Positions 8,134-17,379 of a stretch of 64,000 bases of DNA are shown here, piece by piece (position 1 is the stretch's first letter; the number at the start of each line of letters is the position of its first letter). Source of the DNA: Rubricella sp038526735 (GTDB lineage Bacteria; Pseudomonadota; Alphaproteobacteria; Rhodobacterales; Rhodobacteraceae); assembly GCA_038526735.1 (NCBI GenBank), contig JBCBGM010000008.1, forward strand, positions 7,081-71,080, in the 5' to 3' direction. Under the pieces are notes generated by a model. The model searched no databases, was not told the origin of the DNA, and worked only from the letters and a program-made list of their open reading frames with translations. The translations under genes were made by a program, and so were the position numbers.

Positions 8134-9219
8134 TCACCTCAACTTCAACGTCGCCAGGCCCACCAGCGCCAGTACCAAGCTTATAATCCAGAAGCGGATC
8201 ACGATGGTCGACTCCGCCCAGCCTTTTTTCTCGAAGTGGTGGTGGATCGGGGCCATCAGGAACACCCTCTTGCCGGTGCGTTTGTAGACGGCGACCTGGA
8301 TGATGACCGACAGCGCCTCCACCACGAAGAGCCCGCCGATGATCGCCAGCACGATCTCGTGCTTGGTCGCCACCGCAATCGCCCCCAGCGCACCGCCCAA
8401 AGCCAGCGATCCGGTGTCGCCCATGAACACCGCCGCGGGGGGTGCGTTGTACCACAAAAACCCGAGGCCCGCGCCGATGATGCCGGCGCAGAAGACTGTG
8501 ATCTCTCCGGTGCCCACCACGTAATGCACGTCGAGATACTGCGTGAAATCGACCCGGCCGATAAGGTATGCGATCACTCCAAAGGCCCCCGCCGCGATCA
8601 TCACCGGCATGATCGCAAGGCCATCGAGGCCGTCGGTCAGGTTCACCGAATTTGCCGCCCCCACGATCACGATCATCGCGAAGGGGATAAACAGGAAGCC
8701 AAGGTTCAAGAGAAGGTCCTTGAAAACCGGAAAGGCGAGATGGCCGGAGAGCTCTGGCACATGCATCTGCGTCGCCCACCAGCCCGCAACGGCGGCAATG
8801 CCAAAGCCAATACCCAGCCGCATCCGCCCCGACAGCCCTGCATGCGTTTGCTTGGTGACCTTGGCGTAGTCATCGGCAAACCCAATCAGCCCAAAGCCCA
8901 GCGTGACCAGCAGCACCATCCAGACATAGCCATTGTCCCACCGCGCCCAGAGCAGGGTGGAGATCATCAGCGCCACCAAGATCAGCAAGCCGCCCATGGT
9001 CGGCGTGCCCTGCTTTTCGAGCACGTGCCGCTCTGGCCCGTCAGTGCGGATCGGCTGGCCCTTGCCCTGCTTGCGCCGCAGCACGTTGATCATCGGGCGC
9101 CCGAAGAACAACCCAATGAAGAGCGCGGTGAAGAACGCCCCGCCCGAGCGGAAGGTCAGATAGCGAAATAGGTTGAACACGTCGCCGCCGTCAGAGAGCT
9201 CAGTGAGGTAGAAAAGCAT
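8134..9219 (-). CDS. mraY: Phospho-N-acetylmuramoyl-pentapeptide transferase
   Basis: Integral membrane enzyme that attaches phospho-MurNAc-pentapeptide to undecaprenyl phosphate, giving lipid I. The protein is 361 residues with about ten membrane segments. Family motifs are present: GTPTMGG at 71-77, the metal-binding FADDYAK at 114-120, NLTDGLDGLA at 193-202, and the C-terminal cytoplasmic loop APIHHHFEKKGW. The start overlaps the murF stop by one base (TAATG), an operon-style junction. Full length and unambiguous. Confidence 0.97.
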   Translation of the reverse strand: MLFYLTELSDGGDVFNLFRYLTFRSGGAFFTALFIGLFFGRPMINVLRRKQGKGQPIRTDGPERHVLEKQGTPTMGGLLILVALMISTLLWARWDNGYVWMVLLVTLGFGLIGFADDYAKVTKQTHAGLSGRMRLGIGFGIAAVAGWWATQMHVPELSGHLAFPVFKDLLLNLGFLFIPFAMIVIVGAANSVNLTDGLDGLAIMPVMIAAGAFGVIAYLIGRVDFTQYLDVHYVVGTGEITVFCAGIIGAGLGFLWYNAPPAAVFMGDTGSLALGGALGAIAVATKHEIVLAIIGGLFVVEALSVIIQVAVYKRTGKRVFLMAPIHHHFEKKGWAESTIVIRFWIISLVLALVGLATLKLR

Positions 9220-10670
9220 TAGGTCTCTCCGTCAGCAAAATCGTCGGCGCGCACGGCCTGTCCGATGTCTTTGAGGGCCTCGACAACCCGCGCCGCGCGC
9301 GAGCCCTTGGACCCTTTCACCAGGGCCACATCGCCCGCGTCTACGAGTTTGGGGGCACGCTTGGCCAATCCTTCAGCCTCTGCAAACCAATGCCCGCGCT
9401 TTTGCGGCGGTAGGGCGTCGTAGAGCGCTTTCATCAGCGGCCCGGCGCAATGCACGCGGTCGATCTTGGCGAGTGTCGGGAGCGTGGCGATCTCCGCGTG
9501 CATAGCATACCCGTGCTTTCCCAACTCAAGCATGTCAGTCAAAAACGCGACCCGTCGGCCCTTTGAGACACGGCCAATGCCGTGCTGCGGCTCCACATCA
9601 ACGAAGGTTTCGAGAGAGGCGGCCAGTGAGGTTGGGTTGGCGTTGTAGGCGTCATCGATCAGGAGGATCGCGCCGTCGATAGCTCCCTCGCCCAGATCGA
9701 TCCGCCAGCGCGCGCCACGCCCCTCGGGCGCCTCCCATTGGCCCAAAGCAAGGGCTGCTTTCGTGGGGTCGGCACCCGCTGCGGCCACAGCTGCGAGGGC
9801 ACCCAGAGCATTGGTGGCAAGGTGACGGCCTGGGGCACCGATGCGAAACAGGATCGGTCTGTCCGAAAGCTGCGCATCGACGAGGGTTGCGCCAGAGGCA
9901 ACCCGCACGGATTGCAAGCGGTAGGCCGCCGCTTCGCTCTCCCCAAAGGTAATCGCCTTAAAACCGCCGCGTTCAGCACGCGCCTCCAGGATCGGATACG
10001 TCCCGACATCGCACGGCAAAACAGCGACGCCCCCTGCTTTAAGGCCTGAGAGGATCGAGGCCTTTTCATGGGCGATCCCTTCGATGTTCTCAAAGTTCTC
10101 GATATGCACGGGCGCTACCGTGGTGATCATCGCCACGTCGAGCTGGGCAAGATCTGCGAGCGGTGCGATCTCTCCGGGGGCGTTCATGCCGATCTCGATC
10201 ACCGCAAACTCGGTCTCACGAGGCATCCGCGCGAGCGTGAGCGGCACACCCCAGTGGTTGTTGAACGATTTATACGCTGCATGCACCCGCCCCTGCCCCG
10301 CGAGCATCTGGCGGAGCATCTCTTTGGTGCCGGTTTTCCCGACCGATCCGGTGACCCCAATAACCTTGGCCTTGGTGCGCATCCGGCCCGCATGACCCAG
10401 CGCGCGGAGGGCCTGAAACGTGTCGCTGACGACGACCAGCGGCGCATCTTTCGGAACATCGGGCGGGATTTCACTCACCAGCGCCCCTGCCGCCCCCGCC
10501 TTCAGCGCGCTTGCGACAAACTCATGCCCGTCGCGGCGGTCTTTCAACGCAATGAAGAGCGCGCCTTTGCTGATCTCGCGGCTGTCGATGGAGACCTGTG
10601 TGACCTCAAAGTCGCGCGTCGCATATCCGCCCGTGGCTTCGGCGATTTCATACCCCGTCCACAGGCTCAT
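9219..10670 (-). CDS. murF: UDP-N-acetylmuramoyl-tripeptide--D-alanyl-D-alanine ligase
   Basis: Adds D-Ala-D-Ala to the UDP-MurNAc-tripeptide, finishing the cytoplasmic precursor. The 483-residue protein shows the MurF N-terminal domain (DSREISKGALFIAL about 29-42), the ATPase loop GVTGSVGKTGTK at 105-116, and the Mur-family DDAYNANPTS motif in the third domain. It overlaps murE upstream by four bases and mraY downstream by one base. Length and motifs are normal for the family. Confidence 0.96.
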   Translation of the reverse strand: MSLWTGYEIAEATGGYATRDFEVTQVSIDSREISKGALFIALKDRRDGHEFVASALKAGAAGALVSEIPPDVPKDAPLVVVSDTFQALRALGHAGRMRTKAKVIGVTGSVGKTGTKEMLRQMLAGQGRVHAAYKSFNNHWGVPLTLARMPRETEFAVIEIGMNAPGEIAPLADLAQLDVAMITTVAPVHIENFENIEGIAHEKASILSGLKAGGVAVLPCDVGTYPILEARAERGGFKAITFGESEAAAYRLQSVRVASGATLVDAQLSDRPILFRIGAPGRHLATNALGALAAVAAAGADPTKAALALGQWEAPEGRGARWRIDLGEGAIDGAILLIDDAYNANPTSLAASLETFVDVEPQHGIGRVSKGRRVAFLTDMLELGKHGYAMHAEIATLPTLAKIDRVHCAGPLMKALYDALPPQKRGHWFAEAEGLAKRAPKLVDAGDVALVKGSKGSRAARVVEALKDIGQAVRADDFADGET

Positions 10671-12205
10671 ACCGACGCCCCATCGAGCGCTGCGACCGAG
10701 ACGCGCGCTTGTTCAGCGTCATCAAAGGGCAGGATCTCCTGCCCGACGATCTGCCCGGTTTCATGGCCTTTTCCGGCGATCAGGAGCACGTCATTTGGCC
10801 CGAGCAGGTCAACGCCCGCCAGAATAGCCTCCGCTCGGTCGCCGATCTCTGTCGCCTCGGGGCAACCTGCCATCACGGCTTTGCGGATTGCCGCGGGCGG
10901 TTCGCTGCGGGGGTTGTCGTCGGTGACGATCACCACATCCGCATAGTCAGCCGCAGCCTTACCCATCAAAGGGCGCTTGCCAGGATCGCGATCTCCGCCC
11001 GCGCCAAACACCACCGCAAGACGGCCCGCAACATGCGGACGAAGAGCTTTGAGCGCAGTCTCTAGGCTGTCAGGCGTATGGGAGTAATCAACGTAAATTC
11101 CCGCGCCATTGGCACGGGTCGCGGCATGCTCCATCCGCCCTCGTACCCCGGTGAGCTGCGGGAGGGTGGCGAAAACCTCCGCCCGTGGCGTTCCCGTTGC
11201 CAGCGCCAGACCTGCGGCCAGCAAAACGTTTTCAGCCTGGAACCCGCCGATGAGACCGAGCGAGACCCGGTGCTGCGCCCCTTCAAACGCAAAGGTCACA
11301 TCCTGCCCCCGCGCCGTGAATTCGGTGGAGATGAGCTGCAAATCCCGCGCTGAGCGCCCAACCTCTAGCACGCGGCATCCCCGCGCTAGCGCTGCTTCGC
11401 CAGCCGAAAAGGCGACCGGATCATCCACGTTGACCACTGCTGTGGCGCGCTCTGGCAGCAACGTATCAAAGAGGCGCAGCTTCGCGGCCGCATAGGCCTC
11501 CATCGTTTTGTGGTAGTCGAGATGGTCGCGCGACAGATGCGTGAACGCCGCCGCCTTCAGCGCCACCCCATCGAGCCGTCGCTGATCAATGCCATGAGAC
11601 GACGCCTCCATCGCGGCATGGGTCAAACCCTCCTTCGCAAGATCGGCCAAGACACCGTGCAGCGTGATCGGCTCAGGCGTGGTGTGCGCGAGGCTGCGGG
11701 TGACAGAGCCCTCAACCCCAGTCGTCCCGAAATTCACCGCGGTTTTGCCCGTCAGCACCCAGATTTGGCGCAAAAACGTGGTCACGGACGTTTTGCCGTT
11801 GGTGCCGGTCACCGCCACCATCGTCTCGGGCTGCGCATTAAACCAATGGGCGGCGGCATGGGCCAACGCCTTGCGCGGATCGTGGCTGACTAACACCGGG
11901 ATGCTGTCCGACAGGCCCTCAGCCTCCAGCCACGCCATCCCAGCACCGTCGGTCAGCACCACAGCCGCCCCCATGCGGATCGCGTAGGGCACAAACTCCA
12001 CCCCGTGCACCGTGCTGCCTGGCAAAGCCGCAAACAGGTTGCCAGGCTGCACCTTGCGGCTGTCCACCGCCAGGCCAGTGATCGGTGCGCTCAAGCTGGG
12101 GCCAAATTGCGCCGCTCTGTCGAGAAGGCCAAGTTGGGCAAGCCGTTCGAGCACGTTTGTCTCCGATGGGTTGCGGGCGCGACCCTGCGCAACCCGATCA
12201 GACAT
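10667..12205 (-). CDS. murE: UDP-N-acetylmuramoyl-L-alanyl-D-glutamate--2,6-diaminopimelate ligase
   Basis: Adds the third stem residue. From the ATG at 12205 (MSDRVAQGRA) the protein is 512 residues, with the ATPase loop GTNGKTSVT at 134-142 and, near the C-terminus, DNPR at 430-433, the motif that selects meso-diaminopimelate over lysine. This supports a Gram-negative DAP-type wall. An upstream start at 12334 would lie within ftsI; the chosen ATG overlaps the ftsI stop by one base (TGATG). The GKGHET segment near the end is the usual MurE C-terminal signature. Confidence 0.96.
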   Translation of the reverse strand: MSDRVAQGRARNPSETNVLERLAQLGLLDRAAQFGPSLSAPITGLAVDSRKVQPGNLFAALPGSTVHGVEFVPYAIRMGAAVVLTDGAGMAWLEAEGLSDSIPVLVSHDPRKALAHAAAHWFNAQPETMVAVTGTNGKTSVTTFLRQIWVLTGKTAVNFGTTGVEGSVTRSLAHTTPEPITLHGVLADLAKEGLTHAAMEASSHGIDQRRLDGVALKAAAFTHLSRDHLDYHKTMEAYAAAKLRLFDTLLPERATAVVNVDDPVAFSAGEAALARGCRVLEVGRSARDLQLISTEFTARGQDVTFAFEGAQHRVSLGLIGGFQAENVLLAAGLALATGTPRAEVFATLPQLTGVRGRMEHAATRANGAGIYVDYSHTPDSLETALKALRPHVAGRLAVVFGAGGDRDPGKRPLMGKAAADYADVVIVTDDNPRSEPPAAIRKAVMAGCPEATEIGDRAEAILAGVDLLGPNDVLLIAGKGHETGQIVGQEILPFDDAEQARVSVAALDGASV

Positions 12206-13995
12206 CACTGCGCCGGTGCTGAGGTGAAAAGCAGGCTCGCCGGGGCGCCCGAGGGCACCTCCCGTGCAGGCCGCATGTTGAGAATCGGCACCAAACGCCG
12301 GAGCAACCTTGCTGATGCGGGCGCCGCGGTCCACCCGGCGGTGCGCTTTGTCACCCGCCCGACCTGAACCTCCGGCTCATCAAGCGTCAGGACCAAGACA
12401 TACCGCGGGTCATCCGCCGGAAAAACACCGGCGAACGTAGAGATCACTTTATCCTCGTCATACCCGCCCGAGGCGGAGGGCTTTTCCGCCGTGCCGGTTT
12501 TGCCCGCCACCGCATAGCCCGGCACAGCGGCAAAATTTGCGGTGCCCGCCGGCTCATCCACGACGCGGCGCATCATCTCAAGGATTTGCGCGGCGGTTTC
12601 TTCAGATATCACCCGCTCACCCAAGTCGCCCTCCCCCGCCAAAAGCGTCGGCTGCACCATGTGCCCGCCGTTGGCGAAAGGAGCATAGGCCGCCGCGAGA
12701 TGCAGCGGCGAGACGGAGATGCCGTGGCCGTAAGAGATCGTCATCATCGACAGCTCTGACCAGTTGGCCGGATAGATGGGCCGCGCCGTGCGTGCCTCTG
12801 GCAGCTCCACGCCTGTGGTCGTGAGCAGGCCGAGCCGCGCAAGATACCGCTGCTGCGCCTCGATGCCCGTCAGTTGTGCAAGGCGCGCGGTGCCTACGTT
12901 GCTAGATTGCACGATGACATCCGCCAGCGGCATTTCTGGATCCATCTGGTGAATGTCAGAGATGCGAAAGCGGCCCCAGCGCAGCGGCCCTTGCGTCTCG
13001 ATCAAGGTCTCAGGCGTGGCGGCACCCGCCTCCATCGCAATGGCGGCTTGGAAGGGTTTGAACGTCGAGCCTAGCTCATAAACGCCCTGTGCCGCGCGAT
13101 TGAACAGCTGCGCGTCGCCGCCCTCACGCCCATAGGGCGGGTCGTTGGGGTCAAAGTCGGGGAGGGAGACCATCGCGAGGATTTCACCGGTATGGGCATC
13201 CATGAAGATGCCAGATGCCCCAATCGCGGTTTGCCGCGCCATCTCAGAGGCAAGCACCTCGCGCATCGCTGACTGCAACCGCAGATCAAGCGACAGGCGC
13301 AGCGGCTCAGCAGTTTCGCCGGGCGAGGAGAGGCGCTCATTGAAGGCAAGCTCTAACCCGCTTTTTCCGATAATCTCAGCTGCTTCCGCACTCACGCGCT
13401 CAAATCGTGCACCGCCAACGATGTGGCTTGCCGCCGCCCCAGCCGGATAGACCCGCACCTGCCGAGGGCCAAAGAAAACACCGGGCTGCCCGAGGTCATG
13501 CACCGCCTGCGCTTGCTCCGGAGAGACGCGGTGCGCGATCCAGTGAAAGTTTCCTGCCCCCTCAAACCGGCGCGTCAAAGTCGCCGCATCGAGCCAGGGG
13601 AAGATCTCTCCGAGCCCTTCGGCCACCCGCGCGCGATCCACCATTTGCCGGGTTTCGACATAGACGGAGGTCGCGGGCGCGTTGGTGGCGAGCACCGCGC
13701 CGTGGCGATCTACAATATCCGCACGATCGGCGCGCAGCAGTTCCGCACTCGCGGCACGGACCGTACTGGCCGGGTCCGTCAAAGACATGGATGCCATGCG
13801 CAGCCCCACCGCTCCGAACGCGACAGCCATGATCGTCGCCACAATCACCAAACGGTTCTCCGCGCGTTTGCGCTCACGGGTGCGGGCCTTGCGCAGGTTG
13901 CGGGCGCGACGCTCGGCCTCTTCCACATCCGGATCTTCGCCCTGCGCGCGCGCCGCGATGATCTTCGCGAGGGGGCGCAAGGGCACGCGGATCAT
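12205..13995 (-). CDS. ftsI: Penicillin-binding protein 3 (septal transpeptidase)
   Basis: Cross-links septal peptidoglycan. The 596-residue protein has a basic cytoplasmic N-terminus (1-47), one membrane anchor (about 48-66), a PBP dimerisation domain (about 85-230) and a transpeptidase domain with the three penicillin-binding motifs: STFK at 310-313 (catalytic Ser310), SSN at 364-366 and KTGT at 499-502. The C-terminal end follows the class B PBP pattern. It overlaps ftsL by four bases at its start and murE by one base at its end. The N-terminal charged segment is somewhat long. Confidence 0.96.
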   Translation of the reverse strand: MIRVPLRPLAKIIAARAQGEDPDVEEAERRARNLRKARTRERKRAENRLVIVATIMAVAFGAVGLRMASMSLTDPASTVRAASAELLRADRADIVDRHGAVLATNAPATSVYVETRQMVDRARVAEGLGEIFPWLDAATLTRRFEGAGNFHWIAHRVSPEQAQAVHDLGQPGVFFGPRQVRVYPAGAAASHIVGGARFERVSAEAAEIIGKSGLELAFNERLSSPGETAEPLRLSLDLRLQSAMREVLASEMARQTAIGASGIFMDAHTGEILAMVSLPDFDPNDPPYGREGGDAQLFNRAAQGVYELGSTFKPFQAAIAMEAGAATPETLIETQGPLRWGRFRISDIHQMDPEMPLADVIVQSSNVGTARLAQLTGIEAQQRYLARLGLLTTTGVELPEARTARPIYPANWSELSMMTISYGHGISVSPLHLAAAYAPFANGGHMVQPTLLAGEGDLGERVISEETAAQILEMMRRVVDEPAGTANFAAVPGYAVAGKTGTAEKPSASGGYDEDKVISTFAGVFPADDPRYVLVLTLDEPEVQVGRVTKRTAGWTAAPASARLLRRLVPILNMRPAREVPSGAPASLLFTSAPAQ

Positions 13996-14366
13996 TGCGC
14001 GGCTCCGGTCAGGACCAGCGCTTCTTGCAGGGTCATCGGCAGCGTTGGTTTGCGCGGCGGAGCCTCGCTGCGCGAAATCTCAGAGGGGTACGGGATTTGC
14101 TCGGCGCGGCCATAGTGGCCCGGATCAGCGGGCATCAGGCCCAACACATCAACATGTTCCGTCACCAGTTGGGCGAGGCGTTCGGGGCGGTTGAGATAGG
14201 CCCATTCGACCTCAAGCATCTGGAGCGTCTCGCTTTCAGAGGCGATGGCCGCATTCAGCGTGCGCAGCTCTGCCCGCACAGCCCGCGTCTCATAGTTCAC
14301 CCGGTAAGCCCAGGTTGCCACCACGACTACAGCCATGGTGATGCACAAAGTCACAAACGCTCTCAT
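13992..14366 (-). CDS. ftsL: Cell division protein FtsL
   Basis: Small bitopic division protein that works with FtsB and FtsQ in the divisome. It has 124 residues: a membrane segment at about residues 5-21, then a periplasmic helical region (about 25-60, RTLNAAIASESETLQMLEVE) that would form the FtsL/FtsB coiled coil, and WAYLNRPERLAQLV, a conserved FtsL-type segment. The assignment rests on size, topology and position between rsmH and ftsI, because the family diverges quickly. It overlaps both neighbours by four bases. Confidence 0.88.
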   Translation of the reverse strand: MRAFVTLCITMAVVVVATWAYRVNYETRAVRAELRTLNAAIASESETLQMLEVEWAYLNRPERLAQLVTEHVDVLGLMPADPGHYGRAEQIPYPSEISRSEAPPRKPTLPMTLQEALVLTGAAQ

Positions 14367-15364
14367 ATCCGATCCTCCGCGATGAGTTTTCGGTCTCTGC
14401 CCGGCAGACCAAGGCCTGCAAAATCAATGAGTTGCGCCGGAGCATCCGTGCGCCGCGCGGCGCGCAGTTTTGCGGAGCGCGCGCGCGGGTTTGCAGCGAG
14501 CTCTTCGGCGTTTGCGGTCACTGCTTTGCGCCCGATCATCTCGAAACTCGGTGCCGCGAGAACAGCCGCAGGCGCATGCCGGTTGCCGCCCTCGCCGCGA
14601 CTTGTGGCGCGGGCGAACATCTTTTTGACGATGCGGTCCTCCAGCGAATGGAAGGTCACGACAATGAGCACACCACCGGGCTTGAGCACCCGCTCCGCCG
14701 CAAACAACGCGCGGGCAAGCTCCACAAGTTCAGCGTTCACGGCAATCCGCAGCGCCTGAAAACTGCGCGTGGCGGGGTGCGGATCACCGGGTTTTTGGCG
14801 GGGCAAGACATCGGCAATCGCCTTAGCCAAGCCAGAGGTTGTGTGATGCGGGCGCGTCTTGAGGATCGCTCGCGCGATTTTGCGGGAGGCGCGCTCTTCG
14901 CCATACTGGAACAGCACATCGCTGAGATCAGCCTCAGTGAGCGAATTCACAAGGTCCGCCGCACTCTCCCCGTCCTGCGCCATGCGCATGTCGAGCGGGC
15001 CATCATGCCGGAATGAAAATCCGCGCTCTGCCTGATCGAGTTGCATCGACGAGACGCCGATATCGAGCACCACGCCATCCAGCTGCTCTGCCCCCTGTTC
15101 TGCCGCAAGCGTGTCGAGCGACGAAAACGTCCCCGGCGCAAAGCTGAAGCGGTCGCCGTAGGCTGCCGCCCAAACCTCTGCCTGCTTGCCCGCCTCTGGG
15201 TCACGATCCACGCCGATCACGCGATCCGCACCAGCATCGAGCAGAGCGCGGGTGTAGCCCCCGGCCCCAAGCGTGCCGTCAAGCCACACGCCCTGTACGG
15301 GAGATGCAGACTCAAGCACCTCATTGAGTAAAACTGGGATATGCGGCGGGCGCTCCATGATCAT
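14363..15364 (-). CDS. rsmH: 16S rRNA (cytosine1402-N4)-methyltransferase
   Basis: Methylates N4 of C1402 in the decoding centre of 16S rRNA using SAM; also known as MraW. The 333-residue protein has HIPVLLNEVLE at 8-18 and the SAM-binding loop DGTLGAGGYTRALL at 29-42, both typical of RsmH, with VTFHSLEDRIVK in the C-terminal half. Two in-frame ATGs (15364, 15358) are possible; the first overlaps the mraZ stop as ATGA. Position directly after mraZ is the standard start of a dcw cluster. Confidence 0.97.
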   Translation of the reverse strand: MIMERPPHIPVLLNEVLESASPVQGVWLDGTLGAGGYTRALLDAGADRVIGVDRDPEAGKQAEVWAAAYGDRFSFAPGTFSSLDTLAAEQGAEQLDGVVLDIGVSSMQLDQAERGFSFRHDGPLDMRMAQDGESAADLVNSLTEADLSDVLFQYGEERASRKIARAILKTRPHHTTSGLAKAIADVLPRQKPGDPHPATRSFQALRIAVNAELVELARALFAAERVLKPGGVLIVVTFHSLEDRIVKKMFARATSRGEGGNRHAPAAVLAAPSFEMIGRKAVTANAEELAANPRARSAKLRAARRTDAPAQLIDFAGLGLPGRDRKLIAEDRI

Positions 15365-15864
15365 CCGCCAAACTTCTCTTCGACCGATTGCAGGAGGGCG
15401 TATAGGTCAGAGCCATCCTCTTCGGCGATGGTCTGCTCCAGGTCAGCGGCGTCGGCCTCATAGGCCTCCGGCGACCAAATCTCGAAATTCTCGGTCATGC
15501 CGACAAACACCGCCTCATCGGCAATGCCCACGCGCTCACGCAGCTTTTGGCTGAGCACGAGGCGCCCGCCGGGATCGACATCCAGCTCCACCGATTGCGT
15601 GGAGATCAGCCGAGACAAAGCCTTTTTCTGCGGAGAGAAGCGCGGGAGCTTGGCAACAAGCGCATCAAGGTAGGCGGCACCCTCCAGCGTATACCCCTCA
15701 AGGCACCCGGGCTGACGGCCATAGAGAAGCACAACTTTCGGAGGCAGACCGTCCGCCCAATCCGGGTCACCAGCTTCGAGGACTTTGCGGAACGGCGCAG
15801 GCATGGAGACACGGCCCTTGCCGTCCACCTTATGCCGCCATTCACCGCGAAACGTCTTCGCCAC
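15361..15864 (-). CDS. mraZ: MraZ transcriptional regulator
   Basis: DNA-binding regulator that usually represses its own dcw operon. The 167-residue protein has two tandem SpoVT/AbrB-type domains (about 5-55 and 80-130) with the family motifs DGKGRVSMPAPFRK and DPGGRLVLSQKLRE. A C-terminal extension of about 25 acidic residues makes it longer than the usual ~145-150. The start codon is GTG at 15864, preceded on the minus strand by a purine-rich GAAGGGGCAGGGCA; no better ATG exists nearby. It is the first gene of the minus-strand dcw cluster. Confidence 0.94.
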   Translation of the reverse strand: MAKTFRGEWRHKVDGKGRVSMPAPFRKVLEAGDPDWADGLPPKVVLLYGRQPGCLEGYTLEGAAYLDALVAKLPRFSPQKKALSRLISTQSVELDVDPGGRLVLSQKLRERVGIADEAVFVGMTENFEIWSPEAYEADAADLEQTIAEEDGSDLYALLQSVEEKFGG

Positions 15865-16255
15865 TGCCCTGCCCCTTCACTGCCCTTCGGCGGAATGGAA
15901 AACGGCGGAACGCGCTGCTCTTCGCGTCCCGCCGCCTGTCCCCCGAAAGGCCACCCAATGCCCGGCCCGTTGTTTTCACGGGTCCCGGCGCGGGCCCTTT
16001 GGATGCAGAGAGGCGGCCGCCTGTATGAAACCTGCTCTGGTCTTTGTTTTGATTGGTTCCGCCAGTCTGTGCCGACGTGATCCGAGTAAGACCGCTTCAC
16101 TGCCTGAAATGGGTATACATGGAACTACGCACCACTCAAAGGGAAAAAGTGGTCAAAACAAGAAAAAACACAGTAATTCGCGTACGACCAAGAATAGAAA
16201 TCCAGATATGCGCAGCCCCACGTGCGCACCCACTAGATATAGATTTTCGAGAAAA
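15865..16255. other. Gene-free region upstream of the dcw cluster
   Basis: About 390 bases between mraZ and the RNase P RNA. No convincing coding sequence is present. Just before mraZ the minus strand has two GGGCAGTG copies spaced 16 bases apart, a possible operator but not the classical MraZ box (GTGGGN repeats). The half nearer rnpB (about 16130-16256) is clearly richer in A+T and probably holds the dcw promoter and the rnpB 3' flank. I could not pick a confident -35/-10 pair. Confidence 0.5.
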
Positions 16256-16640
16256 TGTGCGGATGGCCTGTAAGCCGGGTTCTGTCCGGAGGCGAGCCTC
16301 CTGGACGGTCATTCATCTTGGCAACGCGTTGCCGCGCCACTCTTCGCGGCCAACCCGGACCAGTGGGGCGGAGCGGCCCTGGGCATGTGCCCGCCTGGTC
16401 CCTATTCGGCCTTGCTCCTGGCGGGGCTTGCCGTGCCAGCCTTGTTACCAAGGCCGCGGTGGGCTCTTACCCCACCGTTTCACCCTTACCCCGTTGCCGA
16501 GGCGGTCTGTTCTCTGTGGCGCTGTCCCTCGGGTTGCCCCGGCCGGGCGTTACCCGGCGCCATCGCTCCTGTGGAGCCCGGACTTTCCTCACCACGGGAC
16601 ACGCCCGCGCGCGACCGTCCAGCCATCCGCACCGCGCGGC
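16256..16640 (-). ncRNA. rnpB: RNase P RNA (class A)
   Basis: Catalytic RNA that removes 5' leaders from tRNA precursors. The minus strand carries the universal 5' core GAGGAAAGTCCGGGCTCC (plus 16573-16590) and the 3' core ACAGAACCCGGCTTACA (plus 16269-16285). The terminal P1 helix is visible: GTGCGGATGG at plus 16257-16266 is complementary to CCATCCGCAC at 16623-16632. GGTAAGGGTGAAACGGTG and GTAAGAGCCCACCG, the expected J/P elements, lie between. The size of about 385 nt fits a bacterial type A RNA. It starts right after the ampD stop. Exact ends are estimated from P1. Confidence 0.95.
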
Positions 16641-16641
16641 G

Positions 16642-17340
16642 TTAGACGACGGGCGCGCGCCGGTCAATCGCTGGGTGCCTGTCAGCGAGCTCTTCAGCGA
16701 GGGTCAGATCGGCGAGGGAGGGGCCATCGCCCAGCGCCTGCGGGCGAAACCGGAGGCGGAAGACATCGAGGAGAGTGTCAAACTCCGTATCCGGGTCATA
16801 CCCCGCCCGAATGAGCGCCGCGAGAAACCGCGCCCGCCCGTTGCCGGGCCACGTGCCTTTGGCGGCGTGGTTCAGTGAGACAGCAAGACCCGACAACGCC
16901 AACTGCTCCCACGGAAACAACGGCCCCGGATCGCCCTTGCGGCCGGGCGCAACGTCCGAATGCCCGAGAATGCGGTCGGGTGAGAGGGCATAGCGTGCAG
17001 AGATATCCAACAGCAATTCAATCAGCGCCACGATTTGCGCATCAGGAAAGGATGCAGACCCATCATTCACCAGCTCAATCCCAATGGAGCGCGAATTCAC
17101 ATCCCGCTCCCCGGCCCAATAGGACCGCCCCGCATGCCACGCCCGCCGATCCTCCTCGACGAGCTGCGCGACCCGCCCATCCTCGGCAATCAGGTAATGG
17201 GCAGAGACCTCATGCGCCGGATCGCACAAACGCTCTAAAGACTCCGCCTCATCGAGCACGGTGTAATGAAGGATCACCATATCCGTTGGCGCGCTCTTGC
17301 GCGGGCCATGGTTTGGGGAGGGGTGTTGGCGTATGTCCAT
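16642..17340 (-). CDS. ampD: N-acetylmuramoyl-L-alanine amidase, AmpD type
   Basis: Zinc amidase that cleaves the MurNAc-L-Ala bond, probably of anhydro-muropeptides during wall recycling. From the ATG at 17340 (MDIRQHPSPNHGPR) it has 232 residues with an Amidase_2 domain. Likely zinc ligands are His25 (ILHYT), His127 (GHSDVAPGRK) and Asp137. The stretch AHYLIAEDGRVAQLV (47-61) is characteristic. Upstream in-frame starts (17364, 17502) add sequence without family character. No clear signal peptide is seen, favouring a cytoplasmic AmpD role. Its stop lies two bases from the 5' end of rnpB on the same strand. Confidence 0.9.
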   Translation of the reverse strand: MDIRQHPSPNHGPRKSAPTDMVILHYTVLDEAESLERLCDPAHEVSAHYLIAEDGRVAQLVEEDRRAWHAGRSYWAGERDVNSRSIGIELVNDGSASFPDAQIVALIELLLDISARYALSPDRILGHSDVAPGRKGDPGPLFPWEQLALSGLAVSLNHAAKGTWPGNGRARFLAALIRAGYDPDTEFDTLLDVFRLRFRPQALGDGPSLADLTLAEELADRHPAIDRRAPVV

Positions 17341-17379
17341 GCTTCGTAGGTAAGAATTGCACATAGGGGGTCGCAAGAG

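Noticed and set aside
16053..16878. Plus-strand frames across the RNase P RNA
   Set aside because: The DNA is explained by rnpB, with P1, the 5' and 3' cores all in place; the translations are Pro/Arg-rich without motif.
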